Shown in pieces: positions 53,213 to 61,403 of a DNA stretch of 64,000 bases. Under the pieces are notes generated by a model. It saw only the letters and a program-made list of their open reading frames with translations. It made no database searches and was not told the DNA's origin. How positions within the stretch are numbered: the stretch's first letter is position 1; every line of letters begins with the position of its first letter. The position numbers and the translations under genes were made by a program. The DNA lies in contig VSDK01018951.1 in the NCBI GenBank assembly GCA_009767595.1, positions 1 through 64,000 on the forward strand, given 5' to 3'. Source of the DNA: Symbiodinium kawagutii (Eukaryota > Sar > Dinophyceae > Suessiales > Symbiodiniaceae).

Positions 53213-53422
53213 GTCGGACGGCACATCCCGGAGGATGTTTTGGAGCAGCCGCAGTTGATGTTACTTGGCACCGTGCGTTTAGGCATGGTTGTGGCAGCCC
53301 CAAAACCAATGGTTTTCGAAGGTTTTCGAGGCACTGGTTACCTTATTTTGGGGGTAAACCACTGGTTTTCGAGTCACTGGTTACCCTATTTTGGGGGTAC
53401 CACTATGATTGACTTTCTCTAG
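53213..53422 (+). CDS. PPPDE/DeSI-type isopeptidase, exon 6 (C-terminal)
   Basis: Begins VGRHIPEDVLEQPQLMLLGT VRLGMVV. The (L/V)-(T/V)-G-x-x-IP-x-x-(V/I) motif follows the Cys block in this family. After GMVV (about 53296) the sequence becomes repetitive, with two copies of a block containing CACTGGTTACC and TATTTTGGGGGTA, so the protein may end by splicing near there. The open frame itself runs to TAG at 53420. Confidence 0.75.
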   Translation, partial: VGRHIPEDVLEQPQLMLLGTVRLGMVVAAPKPMVFEGFRGTGYLILGVNHWFSSHWLPYFGGTTMIDFL

Positions 53423-54593
53423 TTAGTGGTTCACCAAATGATGATTTTTTGGTGGGGACCATTGGTTGCCCTATTACTTGGCACGTATTCATTTGGTGAA
53501 AGTACAAACAGACGGATTATGACGGATGCTCAAAGATGATAGCAGATGAGAAGGGATGAGAACGGATGATAATGGATGTACAATCATATCTGTGCATTAT
53601 ATTTGTGTATAGATATATATATATATGTTGGATATATATGTTGGATATATGTGACCTGCACCTCTCTGAAGGTTCAACTGGTCCATGATGCTGCCTTTGT
53701 TCTGCCAAGGCTTTTGTCTCAGTTTTGTGCCCACAGATATGTCATGAATGTCCATGGGGGTTATACACCATGGGCTGTGGGGCCTAAAATTCTGGTGATC
53801 TCAGTCTCAACCCCAGCTATCTCAGCAAATTTGCAGTTTCTTACCACAGTTCGAGTGTGGGATGGCAAGTTGCAACTCTGAACCCTGAACCACGCATCGA
53901 GGAGGGAAGGGCAGGGTGTTGGGGACATTTTTGGGTCAATATCGACCCTGGCAACCCTGACCGACAGATATCCTTCTCATCTACTACTTTGACCAAAGGG
54001 TCAGTGAGGATGTTTTGACTATTGACCATAGTCAATGGCTCGATGACCATCTATTCCTGGGAAATGCGGGGTTGTGGTAGTGCAGGGGATCAACGCCAGT
54101 GGACCACTGGAGAGAAAGGTGTCCGTGACTCCAAGTGGTTTTTGTCTTAACTTTTAATTTTTGCTGTGAACCTGCTGTGCTGAGCCTTCCTGTCCGTTTG
54201 GGTATTTCATGGCATGTGTTTGAATGGGGAACTAGCTAGGCACAAAAAAATGCACCTGATTGTTCCAGGCCATTCTGCCCGGGTGCCTTATGAATTCAAT
54301 CCAGATTTCTGCATTGTTTGTTCTTTCTAGCACCATTGTGTTTTCTTGTCCGTGCAATTATAGTTTATCTCTGCACATAAAGTATTCCCAGTCAAAAGAA
54401 CTATGAATCATCAACATTTGCATGTAGTTTCCATCACTGTTTTGTGTACATGTCATACGATGTCATAGCTATTTGTCATCTTGTTCGTTCCCTGTCACCT
54501 CAGTACCCGAATGCGTTTGCGAATTGTGGGCCAAATTGCATGGAATAGCTCGATGAAGTGTGATTCACCAGCACCTGACAGTGTTATGATAAT
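53423..54593. other. No supported gene
   Basis: AT-rich. An open frame at 53576-53881 has fair composition after 53665, but no splice context or recognisable domain. Confidence 0.35.
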
Positions 54594-54691
54594 TTGGCTT
54601 GTGGTTTTAAACATTTTAGACTTTCCCCAGTATTCACAAATGAATGGTTGGTTGACTCATAGTTTTCATGGGGGCTGAAACCACCAACCAG
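54594..54691. mobile_element. MITE-like element, family A, copy 7
   Basis: Starts TTGGCTTGTGGTTTTAAACA and ends GGGCTGAAACCACCAACCAG. The internal TTCCCCAGTATTCACAAATG and TGGTTGGTTGACTCATAG blocks align with copy 5. Confidence 0.65.
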
Positions 54692-55036
54692 ATGGGGCAT
54701 GATTCATCGTAATGGTCAACCATGGTCAATTATGGTGGGTAATGTTTTGAATCATGGTTGATGATATGATGGTTGATCATGGTGTTAACTAGGATATCAG
54801 GTAACTGAACTAACCCCTATAAACCCTTGATAGTGGGCAATCAGTGAAGAGGGGTTTATAGATGTTAGTTCAGCCTTAGTCCAGCCAATCCATATTCATG
54901 AGTACAGGCACTCACTCTCAGAGCTATTTAAAGCAAAGAATCATGGCATACCATCGTTGTAAACCCCATCAGGTAGCTGAACTGACCCCTATAAACCCTT
55001 ATGAATCGTGGTTGATCAAGTTCATTCAACGCTAAG

Positions 55037-55180
55037 CATGGCCGCTGCCCAGTCTGGACACGGCCCTGGGTCGAGCATTGCGTTTGGGAAGCCCAGCGGT
55101 GTCAAGGGCAGGGCATGGCAGGGCCCAGTGGATACATGGTCCTGGGGTGAGCTCCGAGCGCGGGCAAACCTGAGTCACTG
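55037..55180 (+). CDS. Candidate exon upstream of the retrotransposon
   Basis: ATG at 55037 after CTAAGC: MAAAQSGHGPGSSIAFGKPS, then GVKGRAWQGPVDTWSWGELR ARANLSH and a stop at about 55178. GC-rich and coding-like. With candidates at 61643 and 62812 it may belong to a plus-strand gene into whose intron the retrotransposon inserted (inference). Confidence 0.4.
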
Positions 55181-55210
55181 ATTGAATGCATCTACGATCA
55201 GTGATTAATG

Positions 55211-55309
55211 ATCCAGCCGATGAATTCATGATAGTGATTGAAGATGCGTTTCTTTTTGTGCTTGCAGGCATGTTGACGATTTCACTTCGCCGTGTTCCAT
55301 TTTGGTTTA
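55211..55309. repeat. Split repeat A1 (left end)
   Basis: Identical to 61260-61358. Contains TTTCTTTTTGTGCTTGCAG, a typical splice acceptor, and just after it a CCATTTTGG block resembling the 3' part of the dinoflagellate spliced leader. Likely the 5' regulatory and leader region of the element's transcript. Confidence 0.95.
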
Positions 55310-55339
55310 AGCTGTTGTTGGTGAGCAGCTGAGCCTTGC

Positions 55340-56914
55340 ATGTTGCCTGGGCGCTCTTTGGTGCCTGTGGCTCTTGGCCTTAGCACCTTTAGCTGGAGGA
55401 CAGAGATCTGGGAGCTGACCGTGCGATTTCTGGTTTCAGTGGTGCACTGGCTGATCAATAGAATCGAGATAGCAGCAGCTGAAGCACATCTACGTGCTAA
55501 CATCACTTGGAGCGTGTCTGGATTGATTCTATACCTGTTCATAGTTTTTGGGGTGGTGCTTACCCAGTTGGCCTACAGTACTTCCCTGATTGCACGTGTT
55601 TTGGTATTTGTCAGCTGGATTCTTCAAGCCATTGTGGTCACTTGCTTTCGGGTGCAGATCTTTGTTTGCAACTACATAGCTGAAAGACTCATTGGGAAAC
55701 AGAAGCAGATAGGCTCAGCTGCAGCATCCATAGCCCTGCAAGACCGTTCTGCACTAACCTCACGTAGCTACATGGATGCGGGATCGTTCGTGCTTGTGGC
55801 ACGTGACGGCGAATGGGACGAAGCATTGTTGGTTTGTCACAACGAAGGGTCTGAATGGCTGTGTTACTCCACAGATCCGATGGGCACCAGGTTCATTTGG
55901 GTGTTGATACGCATGACCTTGGGGAACTTCAGGGTTGTGGAGGGCAGGGATGTTCATCGAGTACCTCCTCCTGGGATACCAGTGGCGAATGTGAACTGGA
56001 TGTGCGATCCTGGGAACTTGGGCAACAAGTGGTGTCCCAGCCCTGCCTTGCTAGTGAACCTATGCTCAGAGGGGCGGACCATCATGGATATCGTGAAGAC
56101 CGACACCAATCCTCCAGCTCGTCATGTAGCAGGGGCCTCAGGAGACTTTGTGGAGCTGGTTCGGGCTGCGCAGCCTCAAGCCGTGGTTGCGCAACCTGCA
56201 GCAGCTTCCAACCCCCAAGCTCAAGCTGGAGCGGGAGGAATAGGTCCACCACCTTCGGGCACCAATCGCATGGAGTTGGAGAAGCTTGCAGAGGTGATCA
56301 ATTCATTGAGGGTCGAGATGGAGGATGGCAAGTCCAAGAGAAAGAAGAAGAAGAGCAAGAAACGCAAGAACAAGGGCAAAAAACGAAGCTCTTCCTCGAA
56401 CAGCTCCTCCAGTTCGGGCCGAGACTCGAACAGCAGCAGCAGCAGCTTTGTCAAGTGGAAGATGAATGGCAAGAGTCGCAAGGTGACAGCAGTGAACATG
56501 GGCAAGGTGGATACGAAGAAATTCAAAAAACGATCCGACTTGCTGATCTTTGCGGCCAAACATCCAGGTGCTTTGACGGCCAACTTCATCAATGCACTGA
56601 GGCAGAAGTTGATGAAAGGCGGGATCATCCGCACCAGCCAGTTGAGGGACATCGAATTGACGGAGTTTGTCACGACTGGGGCAGCGGGGCTGAAGGAAGT
56701 GCGAGATCGTCGAGAGGCTCTCACAATCCTGCAGTCTATGGACTACATCAATCAGGGCGAAGTGGAGAAAGCCATGGATGTGTTAGCCATGCGCATCACA
56801 GCTCTCCTCGAGGCAAAGGCGTCGGGAGGGACATGGGACAAGGCTGCCAAGAAGGAGCTCATTCCAGAGGAGACAGCTGGGGTAGCCCCAGCCGGACTAA
56901 CTGGACTGGCCTGA
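55340..56914 (+). CDS. Retrotransposon ORF1, gag-like
   Basis: 524 codons from ATG 55340 to TGA 56912. Residues 20-120 contain two or three hydrophobic segments (LILYLFIVFGVVLTQLAYST; VLVFVSWILQAIVVTCFRVQ), which is unusual for a gag protein. A globular middle follows (SFVLVARDGEWDEALLVCHN), then an Ala/Gln/Pro linker. At about residues 330-375 comes a Lys/Arg and Ser-rich basic region suited to RNA binding, and then a helical C-terminus (LLIFAAKHPGALTANFINAL). No CCHC zinc knuckle was seen. Gag identity is inferred from position and the basic region. The downstream ORF2 is in the -1 frame and open across the whole overlap. Confidence 0.65.
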   Translation: MLPGRSLVPVALGLSTFSWRTEIWELTVRFLVSVVHWLINRIEIAAAEAHLRANITWSVSGLILYLFIVFGVVLTQLAYSTSLIARVLVFVSWILQAIVVTCFRVQIFVCNYIAERLIGKQKQIGSAAASIALQDRSALTSRSYMDAGSFVLVARDGEWDEALLVCHNEGSEWLCYSTDPMGTRFIWVLIRMTLGNFRVVEGRDVHRVPPPGIPVANVNWMCDPGNLGNKWCPSPALLVNLCSEGRTIMDIVKTDTNPPARHVAGASGDFVELVRAAQPQAVVAQPAAASNPQAQAGAGGIGPPPSGTNRMELEKLAEVINSLRVEMEDGKSKRKKKKSKKRKNKGKKRSSSSNSSSSSGRDSNSSSSSFVKWKMNGKSRKVTAVNMGKVDTKKFKKRSDLLIFAAKHPGALTANFINALRQKLMKGGIIRTSQLRDIELTEFVTTGAAGLKEVRDRREALTILQSMDYINQGEVEKAMDVLAMRITALLEAKASGGTWDKAAKKELIPEETAGVAPAGLTGLA

Positions 56915-59900
56915 TTGGCCACTGGAGTTGGAGGGGGGCGGGAATCTTGAAGACTGTCCCTCCTCAAGTTCCTTTTGTGGCCTGCTTGGACATTTTGTCC
57001 AACTATGTGGACATCACCAATGGCTCCTTGGGTCGTTCTCTTCGAGGTGGGGGTGGCAACAGGACTGCTTTGGAAGCTGGCATTAGCCCTAGTGCTGTGT
57101 TCCCTTTGCCATTGATGCTGCCTTCAAAGTTACCAAGAAGAGGTCGATCCCGGGCAAGAGCTAGGTCCAGGAATTCATGTTTGAACTTTGTCAACCTGAT
57201 CATTGCTGCTCTGAATCATATGTATAGTGGTCATAGCGGAGTGAGCCGGGTGGAACCTACTTTAGCGCAATCACGGGTGCATCAAGGCATTTTTTCAACC
57301 GTGGCAGACTTCCTTCGCAGTGGCATTCGCACTTGCGGGGAAGATGAAATTAAAGAGTATCTCCTGGAATCCATGCACTACAATGGTGCTGGTGGACAGG
57401 CTCAGCCACTAGGGTTGCGGGCGGGCGTTCCCGATCACGCAGCTGTCGTGGATTTGAGAGGTGTTTTGAGCGGGTATGATCAAGGGCTTGCCGAGCAAGT
57501 GGAGCATCCTTCGGCATTACTTCTTTCAAAGAAGCTTCGGCCCAAACAAATACCTAAACCTTTTTGTAAGCTGCATGATACATATCCGGAATATGTCAAA
57601 CGAAATGTGAAAGCTGGTCTTCAAACTTTGCTCCCAAGAAAGAGTATTTACAAAGTGAAAGGTCGTCCTTTATACAGCGGTGCGTTTGCAGTACCTAAGA
57701 ATGTTGATGAGGATAGAGCTATTTCAGCCTTGTGTCCTTTGAACGCTCTGGTCAACCCTGCTAAGCTGTGGAAACCACGCTTTGCGATCATGCCGATGAT
57801 GAGAACTTTGCGGATCACACCTGGCAAGAGCTTGCGCATTTACAAAAAGGATGCTAGACATTTCTTTCATTTTCTTCGAATTGGGCATCGATGGAAGAAG
57901 TACATGGCACACCCACCATTGAAAGCAACCTCCCAGTATCCAGAGATGTTTCCCTCGCATGCAGGAGTTCCCATGGGCTTCACTGCTGCTGCATCCTGGG
58001 CACAAGCTTACAACGAGGCGAAAGCAGTGGAAGTGTCATTACCTCCTGGTGCTCGACTAGTAGATAGCCAACCTCCTCCTGCTTCTTTTCCTATTTGGGG
58101 CTCTATCCTTGATGGTGTTTGGGCTATTGATGAATGTGATGCCGCCGATGATCCTCCTGGGGTAGCTCATGATTGGATGCAAGACATGGCGACTGCATGG
58201 GGAAAGGATGGTGTCGTAGAACATGTGAAGAAGGCGGTTGACGGCGTTCACAAAGAGGAAGTTCAAGGTGTCATGGTAGATGGAGTTGAAGGATGGTTAG
58301 GAGTTAGCAGAGTGAAGCGAGCCCAGCTCTTTCAGGCTGGCATGTATCTTCTGGCACAGCGGAGGCCTTTGGTGGGAGAGGTTGACAGATGGTTGGGGAA
58401 GCTCTCATTCGCATTGTCATTCAGACCTTGTGCAAGATCTATATTACAAGATATTTATACTTGGTTGAGCAGGCATCGTGGTGTTTGCAAACGGGCAGAA
58501 CTTTGGCCATCAGTGAGAGCTGAGATCGTCATCTCAATCTTGTTAATCCCTTTCATGCAGTCTGATTTGAGAGCACAGTGGTGCAAGAGAGTTGAAGCCA
58601 GTGATGCGGCCCCGGGAGGGCATGGCCGAGCTTGGACGCAGATGAGCGAGCAGCTGGTTGCGGAGGCAGCCAGACTTTGCTGCCATAAAGGTGTTTACAC
58701 TAATCTGCAGACTGAGTTTGGTATAAGCTTGGATGAGAAGGGGGAATGTCCTATGCAACAGATTTCAATGCCATTGCATGAGTACAAGTGGTCTACAGCT
58801 GCCAGGAAGGGTGGCTATAAGCACATCACAGTAGAAGAAGCTATCGCCTTGAACTGGTCGCTGCATGACAGGCTGAAGCATCCTTCTGAGATGGGCCAGC
58901 GTGTCCTGCATTTGGTGGATTCAGCTGCGGCGGCAGGGGCGTTCAAGAAGGGGCGGTCTGCTTCACGAAAACTAAATGGTTGCTGTAGACAGGCTTGTGC
59001 AATCATTTGTGCATCTGGTATTGATCCTTATTTTGCATGGGTACCCACTGATCAAAATCCAGCAGATGAGCCCAGTTCCCGACATGGCATTCGAGCTGAG
59101 CAGCATCGTACAGTGCAACCTAAACCTTCTTCAGTGGTTTCAGTCATTGCGGAAACTTTTGAGGAAAGTCCCAAGCACAACAAGACGACCAACATGTCAT
59201 TTCAAGCACACAATCATTTGTCGCAAGAAGATAGTTGGTTACACGATTTGGTTTGCCAAGGCCTTGCTCAGCAATCACGTGCATGTCGCAGGAACTTCAC
59301 TCACTATAAAAGTGCCTCAACCAAAGCAGTTTCATTTGAGGCACTTGCGGGGTCTCAATGCCCGGAGGTTTTCATACATCTGTGCTCGGGTCCTCGACGA
59401 GTTGGCGATGTTTGTGATTGGGTTATACGTCAAGCAAACGCTGATAACAGGGCTGTGGTTGCTATTAGGATTGACCCGTTGATACATCGTGAATTAGACT
59501 TGGTTGATGGTAAAGTGGTACAGCATCTACAACAACTACTATGTAGTGGCAGAGTGATGGGGCTCCTAGCCAGCCCACCATGCAGTACGTGGTCCAGAGC
59601 AAGACATGTTCCCATTCGTTCTCGATGTGGGCGCATTAGAAAGCAAGGCCCGCGACCTCTGCGATCCAGGTCCAATCCCTGGGTGTGTCTTCCGGACAGG
59701 TTACCAACTGAACAAGCTGCCTGTGATTTGGGATCCAAAATCATGTTGGCTTGTGTTTATCTTTTGGGATTGGCTCATTATTGTTGGAGAGGTTTGGAGC
59801 ACCCTAGGGATCCTGGCCGAGATCCCTTTCCTTCTTTTTTCGCTACAGATGCTAGTCGCTTACTACAAGATGAGGGGCTCAAAAGAATTTGCTTTGACCA

Positions 59901-60243
59901 GTGTCGATTTGGGGCGGTGGCGCGAAAGCCGACTGAGATGTTAGTTAGCTCTTCCCCCTACACGGTTCGACTGGCTGGGCATTTTTGCAATCATGATTGC
60001 CATGTTCCTCATATTGGATATAGTGATAGTGGGGGTTTCATGACTACACCCTTGGCTGCATACCACAGTGATTTTTGTGTCGAACTGGCCACTTTGGCAA
60101 GTAGTTATCCTTGTGGCACCGTGGATCACAAACGTCATGAACAATGGCGACTTACCTATGAGGCTGCAGCGTTTCCTTTTGAGCACCCTTCAAGACAGAT
60201 CCGTCCAGCTTTATCAAAACGCACTCAACAGTTTCAAGGATGA
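56911..60243 (+). CDS. Retrotransposon ORF2: reverse transcriptase, RNase H and methyltransferase-like domain
   Basis: The frame is open back to 55855, but protein-like sequence starts near 56911. Reverse transcriptase: fingers GAFAVPKNVDEDRAISALCP (57679-57738), motif A Asp in KKDARHFFHF (codon 57850), motif B GVPMGFTAAASWAQ (57964), and a degenerate motif C, VWAIDE (Asp codon 58129), in place of YxDD. RNase H: Asp in ASDAAPGGHG (58603), Glu in TVEEAIALNW (58834/58837), Asp in HLVDSAAAAG (58918), and the end motif WVPTDQNPADEPSSR (59040-59082). Methyltransferase-like part: FIHLCSGPRRVGD (59371), IRIDP, LLASPPCSTWSRAR (Cys codon 59581) and GLEHPRDP (59791). The start, by -1 frameshift or internal initiation, is unresolved. 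The frame overlaps ORF3 by about 176 bases. Confidence 0.85.
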   Translation: MIGHWSWRGAGILKTVPPQVPFVACLDILSNYVDITNGSLGRSLRGGGGNRTALEAGISPSAVFPLPLMLPSKLPRRGRSRARARSRNSCLNFVNLIIAALNHMYSGHSGVSRVEPTLAQSRVHQGIFSTVADFLRSGIRTCGEDEIKEYLLESMHYNGAGGQAQPLGLRAGVPDHAAVVDLRGVLSGYDQGLAEQVEHPSALLLSKKLRPKQIPKPFCKLHDTYPEYVKRNVKAGLQTLLPRKSIYKVKGRPLYSGAFAVPKNVDEDRAISALCPLNALVNPAKLWKPRFAIMPMMRTLRITPGKSLRIYKKDARHFFHFLRIGHRWKKYMAHPPLKATSQYPEMFPSHAGVPMGFTAAASWAQAYNEAKAVEVSLPPGARLVDSQPPPASFPIWGSILDGVWAIDECDAADDPPGVAHDWMQDMATAWGKDGVVEHVKKAVDGVHKEEVQGVMVDGVEGWLGVSRVKRAQLFQAGMYLLAQRRPLVGEVDRWLGKLSFALSFRPCARSILQDIYTWLSRHRGVCKRAELWPSVRAEIVISILLIPFMQSDLRAQWCKRVEASDAAPGGHGRAWTQMSEQLVAEAARLCCHKGVYTNLQTEFGISLDEKGECPMQQISMPLHEYKWSTAARKGGYKHITVEEAIALNWSLHDRLKHPSEMGQRVLHLVDSAAAAGAFKKGRSASRKLNGCCRQACAIICASGIDPYFAWVPTDQNPADEPSSRHGIRAEQHRTVQPKPSSVVSVIAETFEESPKHNKTTNMSFQAHNHLSQEDSWLHDLVCQGLAQQSRACRRNFTHYKSASTKAVSFEALAGSQCPEVFIHLCSGPRRVGDVCDWVIRQANADNRAVVAIRIDPLIHRELDLVDGKVVQHLQQLLCSGRVMGLLASPPCSTWSRARHVPIRSRCGRIRKQGPRPLRSRSNPWVCLPDRLPTEQAACDLGSKIMLACVYLLGLAHYCWRGLEHPRDPGRDPFPSFFATDASRLLQDEGLKRICFDQCRFGAVARKPTEMLVSSSPYTVRLAGHFCNHDCHVPHIGYSDSGGFMTTPLAAYHSDFCVELATLASSYPCGTVDHKRHEQWRLTYEAAAFPFEHPSRQIRPALSKRTQQFQG

Positions 60244-61063
60244 GCTTGAGTCTAGGTCTGTGAATTGGCCAGCTATGTCTGAGGAAGACAAAGACATTTT
60301 TCTGGCTGAATATTTCATTGACCTTAAAGAAGCTGGAGCCAAACGTCAAGGATGTCAATTGTTATCTGCTGCACTTCACAAGATTTTTCCCCGTCATCGT
60401 TATGTCATTGCCCGTCGAATTTTGGAGGTGTGGAAAGCAGAAGAACCCATTCGACAGGCCCCAGCCTGTCCTAGTGAGATTGCATTTGCCATGGTGGGGA
60501 CAGCCTTGGCGCTTCACTTGGGAGGTGTGGCGTGTGCTATCCTGCTCTGCTTCACAGGTCTTCTTCGAATATCTGAAGCTTTGAGCTTGACTTGGCAGAA
60601 TGTGGTTTTTACTGAGAATGTAGTAGTTCTTCTGCTTGGGCGAACTAAACGTGGTCAGGATGAGAAAGTGGTTCTCACTCATCCAGCCACTGTTGCATGG
60701 CTGCTCCAATATAAGAAGCAATTCTTTACACATGCTGCAGCTGCTGTTTGTCCAGTTTCATACTCTAAGATACGGTATTGGCTACCGAAATTGTGCAAAA
60801 TGTTGAAGCTGGGTGATCTTGCTCTTACCTCACACTCCTTTAGACGTGGAGGAGCCAGCACCTTGTTACACATGGGCATGCCTTTGGCGGATATTGCCGT
60901 GCATGGTCGATGGGCTTCCGAATCTTCATGCAGAGACTATTTGAAACGTGGTGAAGTTTTCATGCTGCGCTTTCAGTCACTTATTCAACCCTTAGTGTGG
61001 AACAATATCCTGACTCTTTCAAAGGCGGTTCTTCCCTTGCTCTCTGCCTGCGAATCATGCTAG
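60068..61063 (+). CDS. Retrotransposon ORF3: tyrosine recombinase
   Basis: The frame is open from at least 60068 (a GTG; the true start is uncertain) to TAG at 61061, in the +1 frame relative to ORF2. All catalytic positions of the tyrosine recombinase family are visible: Arg in FTGLLRISEALSL (codon 60566), His-x-x-Arg in LTSHSFRRGGAS (60833 and 60842), His in VHGRWAS (60902, followed by Trp), and the nucleophile Tyr in SCRDYLKRGE (60938). A Lys lies between box I and box II (GRTKRGQDEKVVL). The N-terminal helical part (LYQNALNSFKDEL) fits a core-binding domain. It integrates the circular cDNA and defines the element as DIRS order. It appears intact. Confidence 0.9.
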   Translation: MIFVSNWPLWQVVILVAPWITNVMNNGDLPMRLQRFLLSTLQDRSVQLYQNALNSFKDELESRSVNWPAMSEEDKDIFLAEYFIDLKEAGAKRQGCQLLSAALHKIFPRHRYVIARRILEVWKAEEPIRQAPACPSEIAFAMVGTALALHLGGVACAILLCFTGLLRISEALSLTWQNVVFTENVVVLLLGRTKRGQDEKVVLTHPATVAWLLQYKKQFFTHAAAAVCPVSYSKIRYWLPKLCKMLKLGDLALTSHSFRRGGASTLLHMGMPLADIAVHGRWASESSCRDYLKRGEVFMLRFQSLIQPLVWNNILTLSKAVLPLLSACESC

Positions 61064-61080
61064 CGCTCTACAGGGAGTGG

Positions 61081-61259
61081 TGGGAGAGTTTTTGCTTTTA
61101 GCAGCGCATTTTAGAACAGAAGCGTTGCTTTGAGCATCAGCCGTCTTGGTGCTCTTTAGCCCACAGGAGTTCGATGTTGCAGACGCAACTACAACTGAGG
61201 TCGAAGAAATGACTGCTTGCCCGGCAGGGGTCGAATTGCACTGCATATAGCTCAAAATG
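61081..61259. repeat. Split repeat B1
   Basis: 179 bases, identical to 61404-61582. It begins 18 bases after the ORF3 stop and ends in CTCAAAATG, directly abutting A2. Confidence 0.95.
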
Positions 61260-61358
61260 ATCCAGCCGATGAATTCATGATAGTGATTGAAGATGCGTTT
61301 CTTTTTGTGCTTGCAGGCATGTTGACGATTTCACTTCGCCGTGTTCCATTTTGGTTTA
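61260..61358. repeat. Split repeat A2
   Basis: 99 bases identical to A1. It is followed by a 45-base unique spacer (CCCCTTTCACCC...TTGGTTAAACC) before B2. Confidence 0.95.
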
Positions 61359-61403
61359 CCCCTTTCACCCTTTTTATCCACCCATCTCTCTCTTGGTTAA
61401 ACC

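Noticed and set aside
56221-56724. Minus-strand open frame of 167 codons
   Set aside because: Reverse-strand shadow of the Lys/Ser-rich region of ORF1.
55855-56910. The first 350 codons of the long ORF2 frame
   Set aside because: This part overlaps ORF1 in another frame and has shadow composition (Gln/Ser/Gly/Arg-rich). The real ORF2 begins near 56911.
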